The notes below the pieces were generated by a model. The model was given only the letters and a program-made list of their open reading frames with translations. It did no database searches and was not told the DNA's origin. This document shows positions 53,347-64,000 of a DNA stretch of 64,000 bases, one piece after another (the stretch's first letter is position 1; every line of letters starts with the position of its first letter). The DNA is from Porodaedalea pini (Eukaryota > Basidiomycota > Agaricomycetes > Hymenochaetales > Hymenochaetaceae): positions 1,240,001 through 1,304,000 of the forward strand of contig NBAY01000003.1 of the NCBI GenBank assembly GCA_002794775.1, written 5' to 3'. The translations under genes and the position numbers were made by a program.

Positions 53347-56300
53347 ATGACAAGCGTCGAATCCTTCGTACCTAATGGGCTCCTGGATGTACTAGATAAT
53401 GATGATAACGGTATGGGCGTTGATCAAATAACCGCACAGAACACGAGCATGGCCAAATTCGTGGCGAATGGCTTGTTGGCTGAGAGCGAAAGTCAGGAGG
53501 AAACATGTAAACCTTCTCTGCTGATTCCCCTTCATTGCGGTACTTAATGCAAGAACTTTCCAGTGGTAGAAAGCCGACAAAATTTTGAATCGAACGGGCT
53601 TCTGGACGCGGAGCTTGAGAAGCTGGTAGGCGTGGACGAGGGCGGCTTCAAGTCGAACGGACTGTTGGAGGATGTGGATGACGTGCAAGATTCCTTCAAA
53701 CCTTCTGGGCTGCTGGATAGAGTAACTGAAGATGCGCGCGCTTTCGAGCCGAATGGCTTGCTTGACGGGCAGACTGGTGGGAATGACGGTGGCTTCGAGT
53801 CGATCGGAACGTCTAGTGCGATGCACGAGGATCGAGACGCATTTGAATCAAGCGGGTTGCTCGAGCAACCTCTGGAATCGGGCGCACAATGCGAGCTCGA
53901 GGAGACACTTGTGGAATCTCAAGGTATGCCTGCTATTTCCCTTTATGCATAGCCTATTTTAATGTGCATGTTGCTTGTGGTCAGAGGAGCTGCCGTCATT
54001 GAGCCAGATCCTATACCCGAATGGCCGAGCAAGAGATGAAATTTCACCCAAGGAGCCGCGGACGCCGAGCAGCCTTTTCTCCGGTCTGTCTGGCTCGGTC
54101 TCCGCGACGACATTCGACGGTAAGACCGTCTACTTCAAGAAGAAGACCAAAACGAAGTCCCGTACTGTAAGCCTTACCCATAACCATATATGTCTACTAC
54201 TGATGGGTTCCTATCGACTATCGTATCCAGACGGCAGGCCAACAACAGTTTGGAAACTTGCTTGAAAGGCCGGTACACAAACTCAAAGATCAGCTTTCAG
54301 AGATCACAATAGCTAAGCTCGCCCAACCGTAAGCTACTCTCATATCTTCTGCATTGTATGCATTAAGTCTCTGTTCAGTGAAGCAGGACCTTCCACAGCA
54401 ACAGTGTTCAAACCTGTCGACAACGAGCTCTGGGTGGACCGCTATCGCCCGGCGCGCTTCATAGACCTGCTAGGAGACGAGCGCGTGCATCGCGAGACGA
54501 TGGGATGGCTGAAGGAGTGGGATTACTGTGTGTTCGGGAAGAGAAAGGCGCTTAACAGGCCGAAGAAGACGTTCGGTAATCAGGATACGGATTCGGTGAG
54601 TTGTAGTGATACGGAGAAGTAGCGCAAGTCTTCAATTCTTTCTCAGGAGAATAAATACGAGGACGCGTATCATCGACCTCGCGAAAAGGTAGATAGCCTG
54701 TGCGTTTCCCTTCAGTACGATCTTATCTTACAGTGATGGTACAGATTCTACTCCTCTCGGGTCCCGCTGGGTTTGGGAAAACAACACTCGCCCATGTTGT
54801 TGCTTGTCAGGCAGGCTACGAAGTAATGGAAATCAATGCCAGGCACGTAGCTGATTCAGTTCATTTCTCGATGAATGATGCTTAAAGTATCCGTATTTGA
54901 TAGCGATTCACGCTCGGGACAAGTTATCGATGATCGAATACGACCTACTCTGGAATCTGGCTCGGCAGTAGGCAGCAAAAAGCCAGTCTGCGTCGTCATT
55001 GACGAGATTGACGGAGCGACGGGTGCAGGAGAGAACGTATGTTTCTCATTGACTCGTGGAAAGACAGTAAACTAAACGATTTGTTTAAGTCTTCAACCTT
55101 TATACATAAACTCATTGGACTGACTTTCGACAAGGCGAAGAAGAAAGGTTAGCCAAGAAACTCATGCCAGTCTCGACCAGTCAAATGATATCATTTTGCA
55201 GGGCGGGGAGACAAAAACAAGGACACCAAGCGACCCCTCTTGCGGCCTATCATTTGCATTTGTAACGACCTTTATGCTGCATCTCTGACGAAGCTTCGGC
55301 AGCACGCCCGAATTATACGCTTTCAGCGCCCTGCGGATATTTATCTCACGAAGCGGCTACGATCTATATGCGAAATGGAGGACCTTCGCGCGGAATCGCG
55401 TGCTCTGACGACGCTGGTTGGCATAGCAAAGGGTGATATGCGAGGCTGCCTGAACACCCTTCAGGTGAGTTTCTACTTTTTGACTGCATTATGATCCCGA
55501 TTGACCTGTCACATTGGTAGTTCATCAAAGCCCGGCAGCAGGAAGTTACAGAGTCTGTCATCCGTGCTGCTACCGTCGGTATGAAAGAGGGAGATGCATC
55601 CTTTACGTCTGTCATGAGCGGCCTGTTTGCGCCTCTCGCGAAGAAGCGCGTGAAGGAGCTCGGCATGAGCGAGCTTGACGAGGGCCGGTACGTCAGTCGT
55701 CTGAGTACAGACATCGACGCTAGCGGTTCGGTAGATAGGGTTGCATTAGGTGAGCCATTTTTTGTCCTGTGTATCTACGGAGTCCTTTCTTGACAGAAGA
55801 ATTCTGACCGTGCTTCTTTAGGTTGCTTTGAACACTATATCAACTTGCGACATTATGAAGCATCGCTTTCACGTCATGAAAGGGCTGCAAACTGGCTGGC
55901 GGCATTTGACTCATTCTCCGGAGCAATGCGTTCTGAACGAGAATATGGTCTGATTCCCTACCTTTCATACTCTCTTGTTCCCTTCTATCCCCTTTTCAAC
56001 GAACGAGGTGGCGCGAAGGTGGACCGACCGAAGGCCGACTGGGATGTGCGCCCTTCTGCGTTCTGTCGATTCATATATTGATGGCTAACTCGTTCCTAAT
56101 TAGGCTCTGATGAAGACACGAACGAATGAGGAGATATATAAATCACTTTCGAAATGCGTTCATTCTGCAGCAAGTCAACGATGTGCAGGATTACGACATT
56201 TTCTTTCGAACGAAGTCATGCAACTCGAACTGGCGCCGTACATTAACCGCATCATATCCCCTCCAATGCGTCCTGTGAGCATATTTAATCTCTCAACTAA

Positions 56301-57156
56301 AGGGCCGCTTCTGATATCTCGGAGGAAGGTCAATAGCCAGGTCACTAAACCGCAGGAGCGAGCACTCCTCGCTCGCCTTGTTGATATCATGGTTTCTCTC
56401 GAGCTGCGCTTCGTTCAGGAAAAGACCGAGGATGGTCAGCTCGTATACAGGTTGGACCCGTAAGTTTATCTATTGGCAGGCGCCGCGAGGCTATTCCGAC
56501 TAATCTCGGACAATAATCAGACCAGTAGATGCATTTATAACATATGACGGGAAACGGGCGCCGGATGTCGCCGTTCAGCGCTATGCCACGCGGCATGTAA
56601 TTGCTGGAGAGGTATACCATGTTGGTCCTGAATATCTTAAAGTGTGCTGACAGTGTTATGTTTTAGATTGATGCGCAGTTAATCGTCCGGCATGCCGAGG
56701 TGATTGAGCGAGGCAAGACGAAAACTCTTGATATATTTAAGAGGTAAGCAACGGTCTGGTAATTTCGGTCGGCAGCTTCCGCAACTGAACCTTCCTCCTC
56801 GTCACAGGCCTCGCAAAGGCAACCACGAAGATCTCGAGGAAGATACGGGCGGGCGGACAGACCGCTTTGCGCTTGGGAAGCGAAAAGCAGAGGCACTTGA
56901 TATAGCGGACAAGGTCTGTCACTTCATTGAAGCCTACAGAACGGAATCGCTGATCCTCGTTCCTTAGCCCCCTGTCGATTTCTTCGGACGTCCGATCCCC
57001 ACATCCACAGCGCCAGCTTCCAAAAAGAGTAAGTGTACTGGACCTACTGTTGGAGCTGCGGTGACGGCAGAGAAGAAGTTCAAGGTGTCGTACCGTTTTA
57101 AGGAGGGCAACTCGGCTGCTGTGAGGAAGCCCGTGAAGGTCTCGTCATTCTTGTAG
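53347..57156 (+). CDS. CTF18: Chromosome transmission fidelity protein 18 (alternative clamp loader large subunit)
   Basis: Large subunit of the Ctf18-RFC complex, which loads PCNA for leading-strand synthesis and sister-chromatid cohesion. The N-terminus carries about eight copies of a FxxNGLL-type motif (see findings). Next come [37 protein letters not shown] and the diagnostic [20 protein letters not shown] + [20 protein letters not shown]+ motifs follow: Walker [21 protein letters not shown], then [17 protein letters not shown], Walker [12 protein letters not shown], and [20 protein letters not shown]. The C-terminal half includes [40 protein letters not shown] and the terminal tail [23 protein letters not shown]. 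The intron at 54843-54903 has a GC donor. About 15 exons; the reading chain is complete. Confidence 0.92.
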
Positions 57157-57373
57157 TTCTTGCCTTCGCAAATAGCCTAGGTCATGGAGCATGTGTTACC
57201 CGCTCAGCTGTCCCGACTCGCTTTCGTTTTGGAAACGCGACTGTATAATTTTAGAATTCAAATATCATTATTTACCATTGGCCCTAAATCCAAACTCACT
57301 ATATATGTTACGAAAGATCTACATACGTGCACAAAACCACCCGCCTAATAATTAAACGAACTTGTCTCGCATC

Positions 57374-59955
57374 TCACATAACATAGAGATACTCGAGATT
57401 CTGCCTGTCGGTGAGATCCAGGAACGCCTTGTCGACTTTCCTCTTGACATCCGCGCCGTTCTCGTCCTGCACGACGATGAACACGTCGTCGTAGGTCGTG
57501 TCGGAATGTTGCCTCTTGCGAATGCTGTTCTCACGAGCGAGATAGAAGCGGATGAGCAAAGAGAGGATACCGACTACACCATTGCATGCGATAATGATTG
57601 CCCATGGCACACGATTGCTAATGTCTATTATGAATGGAAAGTCCCAGTGAAGAGGAGAAAATGATGCTTACCGAGGCTGATACTGCGCTTTCCACATGAA
57701 TGGGCCGGCCGCATTGCCAATAGAATATGCAATGAGAACGATAGCGTTCGTCGAGATTCGCTGGATGTATCCCTGTCAGCTGTATTTGCTTGGGTGATAA
57801 TACAATATGTTTACCTTACTGTGGCCAGCAGTAACGCTGTTTACCCATCCAAGCAGCACAGGGAGGCACCCGTTAGCAATAACTAGTTTCAGAAACACAA
57901 AAACATACTATAAGCCATTTCCTGTAAAAGGTGAGCAAGGGGCACTTACGTGCGGTCCAGTAAGAGAAGAGTAGTCCGATTCTGTTCGTAAACGGTAGAG
58001 AGATTACAAGGATGCCTCCGACGATAGCGGGGACTGTCCACGCTGCGACGATAATAGAACGACAGTCTCGCAAAACCGAAGCCGCCTTCGTCGAAAAGTA
58101 GATTGCGGCAACTTGAGAAACCTTGTTCAGTGCGAATACTATATAGTAGGCTTTCACATATACTCACTGACGACCTGAGAAAGCAAAGGATTAGCCTATC
58201 GTCGATGCGTGAGGATAGAGAAAAATTGACTTACTACACCATCGACGCAGCCAAGCAAAGTTGTTTGGATCTGCGAAAATCTTCAATCCGGGATCATGAG
58301 TCAGTGGCAAGGAAACACACAGGGAACAATGACTCACCCAAACATCTTCACTATCAACTGGCGCTGGTTAGTCAACTTCAATTAAAGTCAGAGAGCGAGT
58401 AAACATCTCGGTATTTTCTAAGACCCACCGAGTTCGGAATTTGGCTTAACAAAAACAAATGAGTTGAGTCTGTAAAATGAGAAGAGCGTGTTACCTACCA
58501 CAAAGCGACAATCAAAGAGAATAGCCATGTCTTCGGATCTCGCAAGGTCTCATAAAACCTAACAGACGATATGGGTGAATTCAAAGAGGTAGAAAAAGCT
58601 TTAGCTTACTGGTTTAATTTGAAGTGCTTGTTCTCGACACCTGTCTGGTTGGACTTGATTCGGAGGACAGCAAGGCGTTTGTCTTCATCACTCAGGAACT
58701 TTGCGTTGGCGGGAGAGTCCGGGAAGAAGAACCTTATGACGCAGAGTAAAGATCTCCCGGTCACTCAATTTGAAACAGCTTGAACGTACCAGAATAGAAC
58801 GGATGTGATGAGTGTGATTATGCCTGTAATGATCATGAGCCTAGTGGATGAAACTCAGAAGTCGGACGTGTCTGAAGAGAAGAAATCATCCAACCATTGC
58901 CACGGCTCAAAATTTCCAGTCTTCGCGTGCAAAACTCCGAAAGCGATGAACCCAAGGATGATAACGGCTGAACCATTCATAAGGACTGAATTGAAAGAAG
59001 TCAAGATCAGTGACGAAGCACGGCTGGTAATACCCAAAACTGGACCACGTACACCAGTAGCCGACACGCAGAGTCTGCTCGGCATGCGTGTAGAACATCG
59101 ATGTGACAATGAGGAAGCCTTGAAAAGATTTGGCAGTTAATATTCAATTGAAGAGTCATAATTTGCCGAAGGCATGCATACCTGCTGTGATAGCGCCCTC
59201 GCACATGCCGAGTATAAAGCGACAAGCAAAGAGTCCGCCAAAACTGGTGCATGCGGCATGCGCGCACAGTGCGACTGACCAGACAAATATGTTGACACTT
59301 GAGGCAGAAGAATGAGAAACAAGAGAATTACAAGGAGAGATTTAGTATATGCACCTCATCCACTTGCCCACTGGGAAACGTTGCAGTGCGAGGTTTTGCG
59401 GATATTCGAAGACCAGATAGCTTAGGTAGAATATCGTACCAAGCCAATTAAACTGGTTCGCCGTGAGATGCGTCGCCGCACTGTATACATGTCGGATCAG
59501 TCATCATGAAGTCCGCCGGGTCGAACGCCATACTTTAAGCCCAGAACTGCTGATTGGCCGAGAGCTGTCTTGTCAGCAAATTGCATCCTGAGTGAAAATT
59601 AGCTTCGGTAGAACATGACGCTATACATTTCCCTCTGCGACATACAGATATAAAACTGGCCGATAGTCAGATACAGCCGCTCGTCAATGTCTGTACAACA
59701 ACAGTACTCACTACACATTAATGGCATAAGATGCCAATCAATCCTCTTCCTGGAAAAGTTTCAGTCAGTTCAAGTTATGTTGCTTAGCGTAATAAAGTCT
59801 CGCCTTATTCGTAAAGCATCCTCATCACTTATCCTTTCGCCGTAGCCGCCCGAAGCGAGCTGAGCAGCAACATCAACTTCGTCGTAGCCCGCCTTCACTG
59901 ACGAGAAGTCCTTCTCCGAGTTTGGGACGCTTGAGATGCTGGCCTCCTTTGACAT
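57374..59955 (-). CDS. MFS transporter of the allantoate permease (Dal5-like) family
   Basis: Predicted plasma-membrane proton symporter for small anions (allantoate, pantothenate, nicotinate and similar). It starts MSKEASISSVPNSEKDF at 59955, with RISDEDALRIRKRIDWHLMP + LMC, the RKIDWR-like motif before helix 1. It ends KAFLDLTDRQNLEYLYVM, the typical C-terminus of this family (..DLTD.QN..F.YVL). Between are many short exons coding hydrophobic stretches, including the last-but-one helix MPWAIIIACNGVVGILSLLI. The first intron (59750-59803) needs a GC donor (GCGAGA). Exon borders in 57650-59700 were not all resolved, so the 12-helix count is not verified. It converges on CTF18 with a 217-bp gap. 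The substrate is not predictable from sequence. Confidence 0.82.
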
Positions 59956-60890
59956 CGCAAGTATGGACACTAGCAGTGGGCAGGTCGAAAAGGTACAAGG
60001 AGGTTGAGGGCAAGAGGGCGATGGCGGACAGAAAACGCAACTATCGGCATGCTTTATACACCTAAAGTAAAGTTATGTATACTGGGAAGCTTCCGTTAGT
60101 GCAGTGCGAAACGAAAACATCGGGATCTCGTATAGGTGAGATTGAGTAAGCATCAGATACACGTGGGCTCTTTAGAAGAACCTTAATCTTAAAACTCCGA
60201 CATGTCCGCTGCAGCCCGTTAGAGGACAAAGAAAGAGTAACAACATCGATATAAAGAAAAAAGGCGCTGCAAGAAGATGATGCGATGGACAGGAACTCGT
60301 CAAGAATATCACCGGCAGTGGTTCAGACCGAGTTTAGATCAACTAGCCATATCTCTTCGCGAAGATTCCGAGTCGCAAAAGCACCGGAGACTTGAGATCA
60401 AAAGGGGCTGCTGCGTGTCTTCAACTTTCATGACAAGTTTGGCGATTGTCGTCTGTCGAGCTTCGTCACTCCCCGTGGAGCTAGTGGGGACAAACAAGGA
60501 GGACTGACAGTGTCTCCGAGGAGTGTGCATGATGATCAATCCTCCGTTATGAGGATGTCCAAACTTCGAAGAGATGAAGATGGATTCCGCTCTTGAGTGG
60601 CTTTACAAACGGCTTCCTATCATCTGCCGGTCAAGCTTCCGTCGATGAACTAGTGGCTGAGATGCAGATGGATCATCGGAACACAGCATCGCTGTTCATG
60701 TTTCATTCACCACCTGCACTGCATAGTTTCAAACTCTGCTTCACGGTGCGGAGCACCGAGATATTTTAACACTCTGATGTTGTGAAGAGTGAACCAGCTG
60801 GAGTTTGCATGTCGACACCTCTCGATCTCGACTCACTCGGGCCAGTTTCTCGGCGCTGCTGGGACTCGATACTTGAGTTGAAATCCTCTA
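59956..60890. other. Upstream flank of the MFS gene and left flank of the SCYL2 fragment
   Basis: 935 bp with no supported gene. Short frames on both strands lack splice-consistent extensions. The kinase-like continuation expected for Scy1 (VEIQKG.., ..IH.NI.PE) was searched for on the minus strand and not found here. Confidence 0.5.
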
Positions 60891-61574
60891 TCACGACCAT
60901 ATAACATGTCTCAGACTAGTAAGCCTGATGAACGGACTAGATGAGCGAGAGGAGGGTATCGAGAGATGCAACGACGAAAGCAAGGGCTCCGTGGCAAACA
61001 GAATTTTTGCCCGCGTCTCTTCCACAGGCTCGACCATTTCTACAAGAACATTGAAATTCATAAATCTCAAAGAGAAGTCGAAGCGTGTACACACCTAAAA
61101 TGTTCGAGTGTCTCAGTCTTCCAAGAGTAGACGCCTGTAATCCCACCCGTTCACCACCTCAGGTGAAAGTTCACAAGGATAATGAAGCCTCCCGCACCTC
61201 AGTCTTTAGAGCTTCAACGATTCTGTCCTTCGCCGTAGCGTTCATCCTGTCCGCATCGGCGGCCCGCTTGTCATACGTCCATACCGAAACGCGCTTGTTC
61301 GTCACCTTGTGTGTCGCTGGTTGCACCCGCCATGGTCCGACTTAGAAAGGTCAGTTTCAATACAAGCTCCTAGGAAAGGGCTATAGCTCACCATGAAAAG
61401 TAGGTGTGAGCTGCGGAGTGGGCAGCGGCGCACTCACTGAGCTTGACGGTCCTGGCCCAGGTGTGGATGACCGGAGCCAAAGCCTGGCAAAGAGCCTGTC
61501 GCTGAGGGTGGGCCGATGCTATAGTTGGTAGAGATATTCGTCCTCGCAAAAAACGAAGTCGCTGCGGCCAGCAT
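60891..61574 (-). pseudogene. SCYL2/Scy1-like pseudokinase, 5' fragment only
   Basis: SCYL2-type proteins act in clathrin and endosome-Golgi traffic. The start (61574) reads MLAAATSFFARTNISTNYSI. Then, over short introns: GPWRVQPATHKVTNKRVSVW, TYDKRAADADRMNATAKDRI, ASTLGRLRHSNIL and EMVEPVEETRAKILFATEPL + LSSLHLSIPSS. These match the first ~140 residues of the family in order. After SSRSSSPFI the frame runs into a stop (RHVIWS, stop 60891) where intact proteins continue with the kinase lobe. No further domain is found to the left, so this is a truncated copy, unless the continuation uses splicing I could not see. The border of exon 1 is ambiguous (61438 or 61448). It lies next to the CpG-free repeat. 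Confidence 0.75.
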
Positions 61575-61700
61575 CGTTGCAGAGTGTATTCAAGAATTAT
61601 GGGCGTGCACCCTCCGCGCAGCACGCGAGGGTGATTGACGCGACGTTGATCGGTCGATCGTCTATTTACCCGGGAAAAAGGACTCGGTCTAATAAAATTA

Positions 61701-63585
61701 ACCAGCCTTGGAGTTCCCGGCTTCGCCGGGAACTCCGCTGGCCATCAATCCGAGTTTTTTTGGACATTGCTTGATCTGAGTTCTTTGGTTCTTCAGATCT
61801 AATTGGTGAAATTTCTCATTCTAAAAGCTGTATCTATTCAAAGTTCCTTGCTGGTCATCAGTCTGAGTTCTATAGACAATGCTTCATCTCAGTTCTCATA
61901 ATTTTTCAATTTCAAAACTATATGTACCTCACATGCCTGAAAGTAATCTGAATTTTATTGTATAGCATTCTATTTACAACAAAGCCTCACTAAGTACAAC
62001 ATTGATTGTTGAGAATTTGAAGATAGAATAAGCCTCCTTCAATAGAAAAATGTAGTGCATGATACCTGCTTCTCATGTCTCTATTTAAAATACAAAAGAT
62101 ATTCTTTATATATAATATAGATATTATGTTAGGACACCTTATATTATATTCAAAAAAGGCTTTAGATGTAAGCCTGCTAGAGCATTCTTCCCACTTCTGA
62201 CATGTTGCTGACCTCCTGAACATCATAACTCAACTCTGATGCACCAAGCATCTGACATTCTGAGATGCACAAACTCTGGAATGCAACCATGTGGCCATAT
62301 CACAATTATAAGACCATACTACAACTATAAGGAGTCTGAGTCCAAGACTTGGTGGCAGCACAGCCTCTGGACCTTCAGAGTCTGGCACATTATTTTCAGT
62401 TCATATCTTTTCACATTCTCTTCACTCTTTAACCCATCTGAAGCTCATATGTTCCTATACTGAGTTGCACTATACTCCAGCATGCATTGGACTATTAGAT
62501 TATGTATTCTGAGAGTAATTCTCAATAGATTCCTTTCAGACTGGTACTGTACAGTTTCTATTATCTAATCCTTTCTATTTGAACCTGTTCCAATGTCTTT
62601 GTTGCCTCAGTCTCTCTGATAATAACAAAGATTACTTTGTCCTATCTGTCTTGTGTAGCTCAATGTTGGCACTATCTAGGTATCTTCTAGTAGGCATTGT
62701 TTCCTAATTATATGCTTCATCATGAATTGAAAGACCAATGAGAATGCATGTGAGAAGTAGAGAGTGCATAGCTGTCATTTAAAATAAGCTGGTGAGTAGT
62801 TACAGGCACAGAGAGATAAGACAGTATATATACTATAGTCTTTTGAATCAGTCAAATAAGTACTATGGTTAGCTGAGAGAATGAAAAGGATTTTTTTAAA
62901 GTAGAAAATTGCTAGATGCTGAAGAAGATGAAGAGTAACTAATCCAAAGGGAATGAAACAGAAGAGAGAGTGTCTAGCCAAGAGGAGATGTTTCTGGGAG
63001 AAACCCAGAGGGAAAGGCCTTTTTTATTCATAGTAAAGTAGGAGATCTATTCATGCATCATCAGGATGACTCAAATTGATTGATTTTCTACTGAAATTTA
63101 TTTTATAATACACATGGAGAAAATAGCAGAATAGTTTTGTAATTAACTTGTTTTTTTCAGCATTTTTCCTAACCTTTTCATGTGAGAAATGAGTTATAAA
63201 ATTGATTGTAGATGATTTGCATACTGCTGCTTTGAAGTTACCACTTTTAGCTATCAAAATTTCTGGAGAAGAGCATGATTTAATTAAAATAATTTATTTT
63301 ATTCCTAATTTTTGTGATTTTATTCATATTTTTTACAATTTTTTTTCATATAGGAAATGAGTTGATTGAGCCTACAGAGCAGTCTGCTCATGGATGTGTA
63401 CCCATGTGCAGACATCATGTGATGATGTGCACTATTGCCACTTTGAGCCATCAAATTTTCCGGAGCTGGCCAGAGCAGGAGCATGTGACAACCAAAGAAG
63501 GAAAAAGGAAGCATCAAGAAAATAGAAAGTCCAAATTTAGTCAGCATGTGGCTGTGTCAAAAGTGGCCCTTTGCATATTATAATA
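61701..63585. repeat. AT-rich, CpG-depleted repeat unit 1 (~1,885 bp)
   Basis: Begins ACCAGCCTTGGAGTTCCCGG and a 12-bp hairpin. The first ~290 bp and a block at 62180-62310 (CACTTCTGACATGTTGCTGA and on) recur in the same order in the next unit. No coding frame was recognised; the longest frames are short and low in complexity. Confidence 0.75.
61710..61736. other. Perfect GC hairpin at the start of repeat unit 1
   Basis: GGAGTTCCCGGC and GCCGGGAACTCC are exact reverse complements around a 3-base TTC loop. The second unit has GAAGTTCCCGGC/GCTGGGAACTTC around AAA at 63595-63621. Confidence 0.8.
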
Positions 63586-64000
63586 ACCAGCCCTGAAGTT
63601 CCCGGCAAAGCTGGGAACTTCGCTGGCTATCAATCCAAGTTTTTTAGGCATTGCTTGATCTAAGTTCTTTGGTTCTTCAGATTTAATCAGTACAATCTCT
63701 CACTCTTGAAGCTGTATCTATTCAAAGTTCCTTGCTGGTCATTAGTCTGGGTTCTCATGCTTTTTCAATTTCAAAACTATATATGTATCACATACACATG
63801 TCTGAAAGCAATCTGAATTTTATTGTATGGCATTCCATTTATGCCAGAACTGAAAGCCCACTGGGGTGTTCTTACCACTTCTGACATATTGCCAACCTTC
63901 TGAACATCATAACTTGACTCTGAAGTACCAAGCATCTGACATTCTGAGACACACACAAATCCTGGAATACAACTGTGAAGCTGTACTGTGATTATGATAA
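63586..64000. repeat. Repeat unit 2, cut by the window edge
   Basis: Starts ACCAGCCCTGAAGTTCCCGG. It follows unit 1 through TTCTTTGGTTCTTCAGAT, AAGCTGTATCTATTCAAAGT, CAATCTGAATTTTATTGTAT and CCAAGCATCTGACATTCTGA, though about 180 bp shorter between these blocks. It is in direct orientation, so unit 1 and unit 2 are tandem. Confidence 0.75.

Noticed and set aside
60277..60507. 76-codon plus-strand frame between the MFS gene and the SCYL2 fragment
   Set aside because: No motif, no splice-consistent neighbours, and a comparable frame on the other strand.
61701..61760. The hairpin as a Helitron 3' end
   Set aside because: No CTRR terminus follows the hairpin, no TC start was found, and the hairpin stands at the start of the unit in both copies.
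61701..64000. AT-rich repeat as a nuclear copy of mitochondrial DNA
   Set aside because: GC hairpins in AT-rich DNA recall mitochondrial GC clusters, but many stretches are near 50% G+C and no mitochondrial gene is readable. The CpG gap fits methylation decay better.
1..64000. CRISPR arrays, bacterial operons, rRNA and tRNA genes
   Set aside because: The window is eukaryotic with spliced genes. No regularly spaced short direct repeats, rRNA core sequences or convincing tRNA cloverleaf were seen by eye; a tRNA scan was not possible.

Overview
The window looks like genomic DNA of a mushroom-forming basidiomycete (Agaricomycetes). Genes are dense and split by many 45-65 bp introns. Several products are families I associate with that group: DUF4246, DUF6593, a SAP-domain TKL-like kinase and a Plavaka-type transposase. 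All functions are assigned by reading translations by eye; no database search was run.

Layout. 1-20.5 kb is a conserved housekeeping block: SPT16 (5' part only, minus), a calcineurin-like phosphoesterase (plus), RNA polymerase III subunit RPC82 (minus), a very acidic protein of unknown function (minus), a small membrane protein (plus), the siroheme-synthesis enzyme MET8 (minus), autophagy scramblase ATG9 (plus), Hsp70 exchange factor FES1 (minus), an EH-domain protein (minus) and a DUF4246 protein (plus). 47.2-61.6 kb is a second host block: a SAP/kinase protein (minus), a DUF6593 protein (plus), clamp loader CTF18 (plus), an allantoate-permease-like MFS transporter (minus) and a truncated SCYL2/Scy1 pseudokinase fragment (minus).

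The centre of the window is one nested insertion. A PLP aminotransferase gene (minus strand) is split: its N-terminal exons lie at 47240-47650 and its C-terminal exons at 20596-22019. Between them, at 22020-47239, is a 25.2 kb DNA element with matching terminal inverted repeats (first 22 bases identical) and a 2-bp GT target duplication; removing it restores the aminotransferase reading frame. The element carries a Plavaka-type transposase (minus), a divergently transcribed cargo gene X (plus) and a second cargo gene Y (plus). A ~100-bp inverted repeat sits in the divergent promoter between transposase and X. Two related chromodomain Ty3/Gypsy retrotransposons later landed inside it: one at 25550-32744, splitting the transposase (TSD GAACT), and one at 35356-41623, splitting gene X (TSD GCTGT). 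The first Gypsy copy holds a further 916-bp TG...CA insertion. Both Gypsy copies carry Tf1-like signs of self-priming and a GGGTTTT -1 frameshift site between gag and pol; both are dead by nonsense mutation.

The right edge (61701-64000) is a repeat with a ~1,885-bp unit, starting with a GC hairpin and almost free of CpG, which suggests heavy methylation-driven decay.
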